Assembly: GCF_024055725.1 (NCBI RefSeq) | Contig: NZ_JAMXMX010000014.1 | Location: 124,001 to 188,000, forward strand | Direction: 5' to 3' | Origin: Actinoallomurus spadix | Lineage (GTDB): Bacteria > Actinomycetota > Actinomycetes > Streptosporangiales > Streptosporangiaceae | Length of the DNA: 64,000 nt | In this document: piece after piece, positions 18,614-25,935 of the stretch | How the letters are laid out: each line of letters starts with the position of its first letter | Position numbering within the stretch: the first letter of the stretch is position 1 | Made by a program: the position numbers and the translations under genes | Notes under the pieces: generated by a model | Database searches by the model: none | What the model was told of the DNA's origin: nothing | What the model saw: the letters and a program-made list of their open reading frames with translations, nothing else

Positions 18614-19210
18614 TCACGCCGAGGTGAGGCCGGCCACGATCACCGCGGTCAGCCGGGTCAGGTAGGCGTCGTCGACCGGTCCGCCGGTCAGCAGCAGGCG
18701 CCCCAGCAACGGCGAGATCAGCAGGTCGAGGCCGAGTTCGCGGTCCGTGTCGGCGGGCAGCTCCCCGCGTTCGATCCCCCGGCGCAGCACGGCGTCGGCG
18801 GCGGCGCGGCGGGGTCCGCCCACCGCCTCGCGGAGCGCGGCGCCGAGCTCGGGACTGCGCTCGGTCTCGGCCGCCATGTCCAACGCGATCCGTTTGATCC
18901 GCGGCTCGGCGACCTGCGCGACGATCACATCCAGGAAGCCGCGCACATCACCGGCCAGCGACCCCGAATCCGGCACCTCCGGCACGTTCCGGCGCACCGC
19001 CGCCCCGAGCAGGTCGAGCAGCATGGCCTGCTTGGACGGCCAGCGACGGTAGACGGCGGCCTTGCCGACACCGGCCCGCCGGGCCACCGCGTCAACGGAC
19101 ATGCGGGCGTATCCGGTCTCGGCCAGCTCGTCGAACATCGCGGCGGCGATCGCGCTGGTGACGGACTCCTGGAGCACGGCGGCCCCGGCCGGCTCACGCT
19201 TGCGTGGCAT
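18614..19210 (-). CDS. TetR-family regulator of the adjacent MBL-hydrolase gene
   Basis: 198 residues. The HTH is at ~20-65 (AAMFDELAETGYARMSVDAVARRAGVGKAAVYRRW) and the C-terminal domain is of the TetR_C_16 kind. The ATG at 19210 gives a short basic N-terminus (MPRKREP). It is divergent from the MBL-fold hydrolase at 19321, and two copies of a 16-bp palindrome lie between them. This arrangement indicates autoregulation and control of the hydrolase. The ligand is unknown but may relate to the hydrolase substrate. Confidence 0.88.
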   Translation of the reverse strand: MPRKREPAGAAVLQESVTSAIAAAMFDELAETGYARMSVDAVARRAGVGKAAVYRRWPSKQAMLLDLLGAAVRRNVPEVPDSGSLAGDVRGFLDVIVAQVAEPRIKRIALDMAAETERSPELGAALREAVGGPRRAAADAVLRRGIERGELPADTDRELGLDLLISPLLGRLLLTGGPVDDAYLTRLTAVIVAGLTSA

Positions 19211-19231
19211 GCCGCCCAGTCTAGCCAAGAC

Positions 19232-19247
19232 GGAACGGTTGCGTTCC
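19232..19247. promoter_or_regulatory. Probable TetR operator, copy 1
   Basis: GGAACGGTTGCGTTCC follows the pattern GGAACG-N4-CGTTCC and lies 22 bases upstream of the TetR start. A second copy lies 36 bases further on. Confidence 0.65.
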
Positions 19248-19282
19248 ATCGTCACCACGCCTACGCTCGATTGCGGATCGCC

Positions 19283-19298
19283 GGAACGGAACCGTTCC
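19283..19298. promoter_or_regulatory. Probable TetR operator, copy 2
   Basis: GGAACGGAACCGTTCC has the same GGAACG-N4-CGTTCC pattern as copy 1, here with near-perfect symmetry, 22 bases upstream of the hydrolase ATG. Two matching sites placed symmetrically between divergent genes are a classic TetR layout. Confidence 0.7.
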
Positions 19299-19320
19299 GA
19301 CGTTACGGAGGGAGCCGGTC

Positions 19321-20292
19321 ATGAACATCCAGCCGCTACGCATCGGTCGCACCAAGGTCCCGTTCGGCCAGTTCTACGGGGGCCTGCACGGGTTCTCCCT
19401 CAGCGAGTTCACCGCCGACAAGGACCACTTCATCTGGGTGCCGATCCACGCCTACCTGCTCGAGCACCCGACCGCCGGCCCGATCCTGGTGGACACCGGA
19501 ATCAGCCCGGCGCAGGCCGCGCACACCGACTACTACCGCGGCTCGATCATGGAGCACGTGATGGACGCCGACGAGTACGACCTGCCGGCCGAGGAGACCA
19601 TGCCGGTCCAGCTCGCGCGGCTCGGCCACCGCCCAGAGGACATCCGCGCCGTGTTCATCACGCACTTCCACGAGGACCACGTCGGCGCGCTCAACCTGTT
19701 CGCCCACGCTCCGGTGTACCTGGGCGCGGACGAGTACGCGGCGCGCGACGACAAGGCGCTCGGCCTGGTGCCACTGGCCTACCCGCCGTCGATCGCGGCG
19801 ATCACCGACTGGCGCCCACTCGAGTTCACCGGCCCGGCCATCGGCGGCTTCACCGGTTCGGCGGACGTCTTCGGCGACGGCAGTGTCATCGCCCTGCCCA
19901 CCCCGGGGCACAGCCCTGGCAGCACCAGCGTGCTGGTCGACCACCGCTTTCTCCTGACCGGCGACGCGATGTACACCATCCGGCATCTCGCGGTCGACCA
20001 GGTGCGCGCCTTCCAGCCCGGCGACGAGTCTCGCTATGTCGACTCGATCCGCCGCATCCAGTGGCTGCGCCGGGAACTCCCGGACCTGCTCATCCTGACC
20101 TCGCACGACCACACCGAATACGGCGAGCGGCTGATCGCCGGCCTGGCCACCGGCCGGCTGTCCGACGCGGACCTCGCCTGGGCCAAGTCCTACGAACGGG
20201 CGACCTTCGACGAACTCGCCAACCTCAACCCGGCCCGGTCGCCCCGCTTCGTGCCCGCGGCGGACGGCGGCCCGGTCGGCCACGCCGAGTGA
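19321..20292 (+). CDS. MBL-fold metallo-hydrolase (lactonase-like)
   Basis: A 323-residue metallo-beta-lactamase-fold enzyme. The zinc motif HFHEDH lies at residues 115-120, HSPGS near 200, and a metal-bridging Asp in TGDAMY near 220. The overall pattern resembles N-acyl-homoserine lactonase/AhlD-like hydrolases, but the substrate cannot be read from sequence. No signal peptide. GGAGGGAG precedes the ATG. It is controlled by the divergent TetR gene, judging from the paired operators. A long hairpin follows 62 bases after the stop. Confidence 0.85.
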   Translation: MNIQPLRIGRTKVPFGQFYGGLHGFSLSEFTADKDHFIWVPIHAYLLEHPTAGPILVDTGISPAQAAHTDYYRGSIMEHVMDADEYDLPAEETMPVQLARLGHRPEDIRAVFITHFHEDHVGALNLFAHAPVYLGADEYAARDDKALGLVPLAYPPSIAAITDWRPLEFTGPAIGGFTGSADVFGDGSVIALPTPGHSPGSTSVLVDHRFLLTGDAMYTIRHLAVDQVRAFQPGDESRYVDSIRRIQWLRRELPDLLILTSHDHTEYGERLIAGLATGRLSDADLAWAKSYERATFDELANLNPARSPRFVPAADGGPVGHAE

Positions 20293-20353
20293 CCCGGCGC
20301 TGGTGGAGCACATAGCGCGCGAGTTGGACCGTCGGGGGAGGTGTGGTCGTTCA

Positions 20354-20401
20354 GGCGGTGGTTCGTCAGACGGGAATTCTCCCGTCTGACGAACCACCGC
20401 C
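20354..20401. terminator. Perfect 22-bp hairpin
   Basis: A 22-bp perfect inverted repeat (left arm begins GGCGGTGGTTCGTCAG) with the 4-base loop ATTC, downstream of the MBL gene. It could end that transcript. It is unusually long for a terminator, and it borders a patch of broken genes, so it may also be a relic of a mobile element. Confidence 0.55.
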
Positions 20402-20511
20402 GAAGAAGCAGACCCGCCCCCGCACGCCCATTATGTCCGAAGTTAACGGACGCTCGATCGGGGATGATACTCAACCCGGATTGCGAGTTAATGGGGGACA
20501 TACAAAATACC

Positions 20512-21094
20512 ATGAGTAAGGATCATTCGCGGCGCGCGAGTTGTCGTTGCTCGTCCTCTGTAGGGCTGGATGCGCGACTGGCTCGCCGAAGAGCGCCGCT
20601 CGTCGGCGCTCCGGGCGTTCGAGCTGGCCGTCGTCCCCGGTCTGCTCCAAACCCCCGACTACGCACGTACGGTCCTCGACGGCGACGAGGCCGCCGTCAC
20701 CGCCCGCCTCGACCGCCAGGCCATTCTCAAGAACGAAAATCCACCTACACTCAGGTGTGTGCTGGACGAAACGGTCCTCACTCGCGGCTTCGGCGATGCG
20801 GCGGTGATGCGCGATCAACTAGAGCACCTGGTCAATTCCGTAGCCCCTCGGCTCGCAGTCCAGATCGTCCCCTCCGGCGTCCGCTACGAAGGCCTGGCGG
20901 GCGCATTCACGATCGCCACCGTCAACGGCAGCGACGTGGCCTACATCGACACCGCCGTTCGCGGTCTGGTCACGAGCAACCCGGAAGACATCGCCTGCAT
21001 CATCGACGTCTGGGAGTCGATCCGGACGTTCGCCCTGTCCCAACGCGAATCAATCGAGCTCATCAAGAAGGTGGCCGAGGAACGATGGACCTGA
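20512..21094 (+). pseudogene. Scr1-type XRE regulator remnant: DUF5753 domain without its HTH
   Basis: From 20570 the frame encodes 174 residues matching the C-terminal DUF5753 half of Scr1-family regulators (FELAVVPGLLQTPDYAR, then LDRQAIL, then VQIVPSGV, ending in a helical tail). The ~100-residue HTH that should precede it is missing. Upstream, a possible original start (ATG at 20512, MSKDHS) survives in another frame, so an internal deletion or frameshift removed the DNA-binding part. The stop overlaps the next gene by 10 bases, as usual for this family's DUF397 partner. The DUF5753 fragment could still be made from ATG 20570, but it cannot regulate by itself. Confidence 0.75.
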
Positions 21095-21183
21095 ACAACG
21101 TCGACTGGCGCAAGTCACTGCACAGCAGCACCAACGGCGGGAACTGCGTCGAGGTCTGCGTCGTGGACGACGCTAGACACTGA
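21085..21183 (+). pseudogene. DUF397 protein, truncated after 32 residues
   Basis: The start is a typical DUF397 N-terminus (NVDWRKSLHSSTNGGNCVEV), and the ATG overlaps the end of the DUF5753 gene. Normal family members are about 60-70 residues and continue with a VRDSKD and PAEW region. Here the frame stops at DDARH, inside the 3' end of the convergent SDR gene (11-base overlap). A deletion therefore fused two loci near 21170. Together with the headless regulator, the pair is almost certainly inactive. Confidence 0.75.
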
Positions 21184-21916
21184 GGCCGGCTCCGCCGCCG
21201 ACGGTGATGTTCTCGCCGGTCACGTAGCCGGCCGCGTCGGAGGCGAGGAAGGTCACCACTTCGGCGACCTCTTCGCCGGTGCCGAGCCGGCCCAGGGGGA
21301 CCCGGGCCGCCGTGGCCTCGAGAGTCTCCTCCAGCGCTTCGGGCGGGAGTCCGTGCTTGGCCCAGATCGGGGTCTCGATCGGGCCGGGGCTGACGGCGTT
21401 GACCCGGATTCGCCGGGGCGCCAGCTCAACGGCGAGGGAGGGGACGAGGGCCAGGAGAGCTCCCCTGGTGGCGGCGGTGACGGACCCGCCGGCGATGCCT
21501 CGTGTCACGCCGATCCCGATGGTGAAGATGATGGAACCCCCGTCATTGAGCAGCGGGAGAGCCTTCTGCAAGGTGAAGAACTGGCCCTTGAAGTTGACGT
21601 CGACCATGTCGTCGAACGTGGCCTCGTCGAACGCCTCGATCGGGCCGCCCCGTACGATCCCGGCATTGAGGAACAGGACGTCGAGGGCGCCGAAGCGCTC
21701 CCGGATCTGTTCCACGACACGATCGGTGTCGGCGAGTGACCGGGCGTCGGCGCGCAGCACGACGATCCCTTCGGGAAGTGACTTCTCGGCCGCGGCGATG
21801 CTGTCGGGGTTCTGCCCGGTGACCACCACCTGGTAGCCGCGCGAATGCAGCAGTTCGGCGGTGGCCTTGCCGATTCCGCTGGTTCCGCCGGTGATCAGAG
21901 CTGTAGGCGCGGACAT
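21173..21916 (-). CDS. SDR-family protein lacking the YxxxK active site
   Basis: A 247-residue Rossmann-fold protein. The NAD(P) motif TGGTSGIG lies near residue 9, LNAGIV near 82, and the typical C-terminal PLGRLGTGEEVA and FLASDAAGYVTGENI are present. The catalytic Tyr-x-x-x-Lys is replaced by Thr147-x-x-x-Arg151, and the catalytic Ser strand reads FTIGIG. It is therefore either a non-redox SDR or an enzyme with altered chemistry. The ATG at 21916 is chosen for the standard short N-terminus. It is divergent from a truncated LysR gene. Its 3' end abuts the DUF397 scar. Confidence 0.85.
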   Translation of the reverse strand: MSAPTALITGGTSGIGKATAELLHSRGYQVVVTGQNPDSIAAAEKSLPEGIVVLRADARSLADTDRVVEQIRERFGALDVLFLNAGIVRGGPIEAFDEATFDDMVDVNFKGQFFTLQKALPLLNDGGSIIFTIGIGVTRGIAGGSVTAATRGALLALVPSLAVELAPRRIRVNAVSPGPIETPIWAKHGLPPEALEETLEATAARVPLGRLGTGEEVAEVVTFLASDAAGYVTGENITVGGGAGLSV

Positions 21917-22078
21917 GGCGCACTCCATTTCGGAAGAGGATTGAGGAGCGGCCCGGTGCCCGGCCGCGGACTCCACCTTGGGGTCACGGAGGACGCCGGG
22001 TCCAATGAATGTTCCGCATCCGGCAATACGTTCCGCGTAACACCGCACGTCAACGGCATATGGATCTAAGATCCACGT

Positions 22079-22384
22079 ATGCCCGACTCGCCGCCGTCTC
22101 CAGTGCATCTCGATCTGCGGCTGGTGCAGTGCTTCACCGTCCTGGCCGAGCACCGGCACTTCGGTCGCGCCGCCGCGGTCCTCCACACCACCCAGCCGTC
22201 CCTAAGCCGGCAGATCAGCCGTCTCGAACAGCAACTCGGCGTCCGGCTGCTCGATCGCACACCGCGGGGCAGCCGGCTGACCGAGGCCGGGGAGACCTTC
22301 CTCCCGCTCGCCAGGACGCTGCTGCGGTCCGCGACCCAGGTCATCGCGCGCACCCAGGCCGCCGCCCGATCCTTACCTCCTGCC
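22079..22384 (+). pseudogene. LysR-family regulator remnant (HTH only)
   Basis: The first ~95 residues are a clear LysR winged-HTH (LVQCFTVLAEHRHFGRAAAVLH, then TQPSLSRQISRLEQQLGVRLL, then RTPRGSRLTEAGE). After the linker helix the effector-binding domain is missing, and the frame runs on without a stop into the DUF2945 gene at 22445. It is divergent from the SDR gene, the usual place for its regulator. The remaining piece could in theory be read as an HTH-DUF2945 fusion of 196 residues, but DUF2945 has its own start, so deletion is the simpler reading. Confidence 0.75.
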
Positions 22385-22444
22385 CGGTGCACATGCGATG
22401 ACCTGCGGGTATGGGGAGGCGGGCGGGCGAAGCAGGAGAGCGTC

Positions 22445-22669
22445 ATGGCCGAAGAGAAGAAGAAGTTGCACAAGGGTGACAAGGTGTCCTGGCGGAGTCA
22501 CGGCGGGGAGGCCCGCGGCGAGGTCGAAGAGGAGATCACCGAACGGACCGAGGCGGCCGGCCGTACGGTCGCCGCGTCGCCGGACGAGCCGCAGTACCAG
22601 GTCCGCAGTGAGAAGTCCGGCGGCAGGGCCGTGCACAAGCCCGACGCGCTGAAGAAGGAAAAGGACTGA
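22445..22669 (+). CDS. DUF2945 (HVA1-type Tudor-like) protein
   Basis: A 74-residue charged protein: LHKGDKVSWRSHGGEARGEVE near the start, then YQVRSEKSGGRAVHK and a Lys-rich end. This matches DUF2945 small beta-barrel proteins of unknown role, common in actinomycetes. The ATG at 22445 follows AGGAGAGCGTC. It is followed after 4 bases by the DUF3140 gene, a frequent pair. The frame is open upstream into a LysR remnant. Confidence 0.8.
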   Translation: MAEEKKKLHKGDKVSWRSHGGEARGEVEEEITERTEAAGRTVAASPDEPQYQVRSEKSGGRAVHKPDALKKEKD

Positions 22670-22673
22670 GTCC

Positions 22674-23009
22674 GTGTCGGGCGAGGACGACGAGGAGATC
22701 CGGAGCCTGTTCAGCGAACTGGTCAACCTCAAACCCGCCGAGCTGGAACGCTGGCTCGGCACCGAGGAGTCCAAGTCGGCCGGGCAGCATCCGGGCGGTG
22801 GCGAGTCCACCGGCCACGAGTCGGGCCGCCGGATCGTCGCACTGCTACGTGCCAAGAAGGGCGACCTGTCCGAGGACGACTACGCACACATGCGCAAGGT
22901 CGTCGGCTACATCCGGCGCCATCTGGCACAACGCCCCGACGGCGACATCCGCGACACCCGCTGGCGGTACTCCCTGATGAACTGGGGCCACGACCCGCTC
23001 AAGAGCTGA
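22674..23009 (+). CDS. DUF3140 protein
   Basis: A 111-residue soluble protein with the DUF3140 pattern: LKPAELERWLGTEESKSAG, then GRRIVALLRAKKGDLSEDDYAHMRKVVGYIRRH, then a WRYSLMNWGHDP end. GTG start 4 bases after DUF2945, so the two are translationally coupled. Function unknown. Homologues are linked with DNA-binding or stress proteins only by neighbourhood. Confidence 0.85.
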   Translation: MSGEDDEEIRSLFSELVNLKPAELERWLGTEESKSAGQHPGGGESTGHESGRRIVALLRAKKGDLSEDDYAHMRKVVGYIRRHLAQRPDGDIRDTRWRYSLMNWGHDPLKS

Positions 23010-23021
23010 GGAGCACAGTCG

Positions 23022-25739
23022 CTATCTGAGCGCGTTGTGCAGCTGGACACGGGAGGTGGCGCCCAGTTTGGCGTAGATCCTCGCCAGGTGGGCGCCCACC
23101 GTACGGTGCGAGATGTAGAGGCGCTTGCCGATCTCCCTGTTGGTCAGGCCTTCGGCGGCCATCTGCGCGATCTGGAGCTCCTGGGCGGTGAGGATGTCGC
23201 TCGTGGCGGCCTGGCGTTCGCCGCTCCGCTCACCGGCTGCGCGCAGCTCCCGGCGGGCCCGCTCGCCCCACGGTGACGTGCCGAGCGCGTCGAAGGTGTC
23301 CCGGGCCGCGCGGAGGTGCTGTCTGGACTCCACGGCGCGGCGCTGCCTGCGGAGCCATTCGCCGTAGGCCAGCTCCGTGCGCGCCCGGATGAAGGGCCGC
23401 CGCGTCAGGTCCGCGGCGAGCGCCGTCTGGAAGAGGTCCCCCGCCTCGTCCTGGTCTGCCAGCACCGCCCTGGCCAGCCGCAGGCCGGCGTGCAGGGACG
23501 GCGATGTGGTGACCCTCGCCGCCGCCTCCATCTGGGCGAGCACGCCGGCCGCGTCGCCGGGACGCTCGCTGCGGAGCGCCGCGTCGGCGACATCGGCGAC
23601 CGTGTGGCAGCTCAGGGCGAGCTGGTGCGAAGAGTCGGTGATGTCGTGCATGCGGAGGAGCCGGGTGAGCGCCTGCGGGTAGTCGCCCGCGCCCAGCGCG
23701 GCGAGGGCGCGCGCGTGCTGGGCGGTGGCGAGCACGTTCCGTGCGCCGACCGGCGTGGCGAGCCGCTCCGCCTCGGCCGCCAGTTCATCGGCTTGGTCGA
23801 AGTGGCCGCGCAGCGCCGCGATCTTCGCCTGCGTGGCGAGGATGAGGCCGAGTAGGAACGGCTGACCGGTCTCCCTGGCGAGCCTGCCCGCCTCTTCGGC
23901 GGCGGGCAGGGCCACCGCGAGGTCGGCGAGCTGCGCCGCCGCCCACGCCTGCGCCGCGAGCGCGCGGGCCAGGAGCTGCAGGCGGCCATGCTCGCGCAGG
24001 CCGGCCAGTGACGCGGCGGACTGCGTGATCGCCACGTCGAACGTGCCGACGAGCACCGCGACGCTGCCCACCAGCCTCATGGTCGGCGAATCGAGGCCTG
24101 ACCGCGCGAGCAGCCGCTCCGAGCGTTCGATGACGACCGTGCCCCGGGCGATGGGGGCCGCGTAGCCGAGGATGGCGAGTAGCCGGGCGTCCAGCGGATC
24201 GAGCGGCAGCCGCTCGGCCACATCGACGATCCGGTCCCTGGCCGCCATGCCCGGCTCGCTCCAGAAGCATCGCAGCGCGGCACTCCAGAGAATCCGGACC
24301 GCGAGGTCGACGTCCCCGTCGGCGACGACGGACTCGGCGAGGTGGGCGAGCGCGGAGGCGTCCATGCTCCCGCCCCGGAGGCCGTCGTCGAACGCGGCCC
24401 TGATCCAGGTCAGGCGGGCACGTCGCTGCCTCGACAGGTCGAGCCTGCCGGCCTCGGAGAGGAGCCGGTCGACGATCTCCGGGCGGCCGAGCTCGACCGC
24501 ACCGTCCGCGGCGCGCAGGTACCGGTCGGCTCGCCGGTCCGGATCCGGGCTCAGCCGCGCGGCCCGCTCCAGGGCGGCGACGACCGCGGCGCCGCTGCCC
24601 CGGCGCTGCGCCCGTACCGCGACCGTCTCGAGGGCGGCCGCGATGTCCTCGTCCGGCCGGTCGCTCGCGGCCGCCAGGTGCCACGTTCTCCGGTCGGGCT
24701 GGTCGGCCAGTACTCCGGCCAGCGCCCGGTGCACGTCGCGGCGCCGGGCGGCACCGGCCGCCTGGTGAACGGCCGAGCGGATCAGCGGGTGGAAGAACGC
24801 CAGGCGGCTCTCGTCCGGAGTGAGGAGGCGGGCGTCGACGGCCGGTCTGAGGTCGGCGGCCGTGACCGGCCGGCCCGTGAGCGCGCGGGTGGCCGTCAGC
24901 GTCTCGTTCGGATTCGCGCTGTCGTTGAGCGCGGCGACCTCCAGGACGGCCCTCGTGACCGCCGGGAGCGCGGCGAACCGCCGGGTGAAGGTGCTCTCCA
25001 GCCTGGTCGTGAGCGGCAGCCACGGACTCGCGAGGAGGGCGGCGCCGTCGACGCCGCCCACCGCGGCGGGCAGCTCGATCAGTGCCAGCGGGTTCCCGGC
25101 GGCCTCGGCGAGCAGCCGCCGGCGCACCGCGTCAGGCAGATCCGCCGCGCCGGCGTCGAGCAGCGCGGCGGCGTCCTCGACGGACAGCGGCGGGATGAGC
25201 AGGCTCGGCAGCCCCGCCTCGTCCAACCGGGTCGTCATGCCGGGACGGGTCGCGGCGAGCAGCAGGATCGGTTCCGACTCCAGCCGCCGTCCGAGGAACG
25301 CGAGCACGTCGGCGGTGGACGTGTCGAGCCAGTGCGCGTCCTCCGCGACGATCAGGACCGGGCCGGCCTCCGCTATCTCGGCGAGCAGGTTCAGCACGGC
25401 GAGGGCGACGAGATAGCCCTCCGGCCCGATCGTCTCGGTCATTCCGAGCGCCGCCCGCAGCGCCTCCCGCTGGCTGGGCGGCAGCACCGCGAAGCGGTCC
25501 CGTACCGGCCACATGAGCTGGTGCAGCCCGGCGTAGGGCAGATGGGCCTCGGACTCCACACCGGTCGTGCTCAGGACCCGCAGGCCGGACGCCCGCGCGA
25601 ACGCCGCGGCCTCTTCGAGCAGAGCCGACTTGCCGATGCCGGGCTCCCCCCGGAGCAGCAGCGACGCTCCGCCCCGGCCTACCGCGCCGATCAGGTCGTG
25701 CAGCCGGCTGATCTCCTCGCCTCGTCCGATGAGTCCCAC
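23022..25739 (-). CDS. LuxR-family ATPase regulator (LAL type), copy A
   Basis: A 905-residue regulator. An N-terminal AAA-type ATPase has Walker A GEPGIGKSALL near residue 30 and a Walker B-like LIVAEDAHWLD near 135. A long TPR-like helical middle follows. The C-terminal LuxR HTH (ELQIAQMAAEGLTNREIGKRLYISHRTVGAHL) covers the last ~55 residues. This is the LAL/MalT-like architecture used for pathway-specific activators. The GTG at 25739 gives the usual start just before the ATPase. It is divergent from a related LAL gene at 25936. The inducer and target are unknown. Confidence 0.9.
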   Translation of the reverse strand: MGLIGRGEEISRLHDLIGAVGRGGASLLLRGEPGIGKSALLEEAAAFARASGLRVLSTTGVESEAHLPYAGLHQLMWPVRDRFAVLPPSQREALRAALGMTETIGPEGYLVALAVLNLLAEIAEAGPVLIVAEDAHWLDTSTADVLAFLGRRLESEPILLLAATRPGMTTRLDEAGLPSLLIPPLSVEDAAALLDAGAADLPDAVRRRLLAEAAGNPLALIELPAAVGGVDGAALLASPWLPLTTRLESTFTRRFAALPAVTRAVLEVAALNDSANPNETLTATRALTGRPVTAADLRPAVDARLLTPDESRLAFFHPLIRSAVHQAAGAARRRDVHRALAGVLADQPDRRTWHLAAASDRPDEDIAAALETVAVRAQRRGSGAAVVAALERAARLSPDPDRRADRYLRAADGAVELGRPEIVDRLLSEAGRLDLSRQRRARLTWIRAAFDDGLRGGSMDASALAHLAESVVADGDVDLAVRILWSAALRCFWSEPGMAARDRIVDVAERLPLDPLDARLLAILGYAAPIARGTVVIERSERLLARSGLDSPTMRLVGSVAVLVGTFDVAITQSAASLAGLREHGRLQLLARALAAQAWAAAQLADLAVALPAAEEAGRLARETGQPFLLGLILATQAKIAALRGHFDQADELAAEAERLATPVGARNVLATAQHARALAALGAGDYPQALTRLLRMHDITDSSHQLALSCHTVADVADAALRSERPGDAAGVLAQMEAAARVTTSPSLHAGLRLARAVLADQDEAGDLFQTALAADLTRRPFIRARTELAYGEWLRRQRRAVESRQHLRAARDTFDALGTSPWGERARRELRAAGERSGERQAATSDILTAQELQIAQMAAEGLTNREIGKRLYISHRTVGAHLARIYAKLGATSRVQLHNALR

Positions 25740-25935
25740 GCACCACAGGCTAACGACCGGCCCCGGTCCACCCTTCCCCGCCCTGACCTGCTCCGATACC
25801 GGCCGACACCGGTCGAAGCCGCCGTACGGAACGGCGCTCCGATGGTCACATGACCGATGCCTCCCCGGCACCGCCGCCCGTACGGTCGGTGCCATGGCCG
25901 GCGCATATGAGTCATCGCGACAAGGAGGGAGGAAC

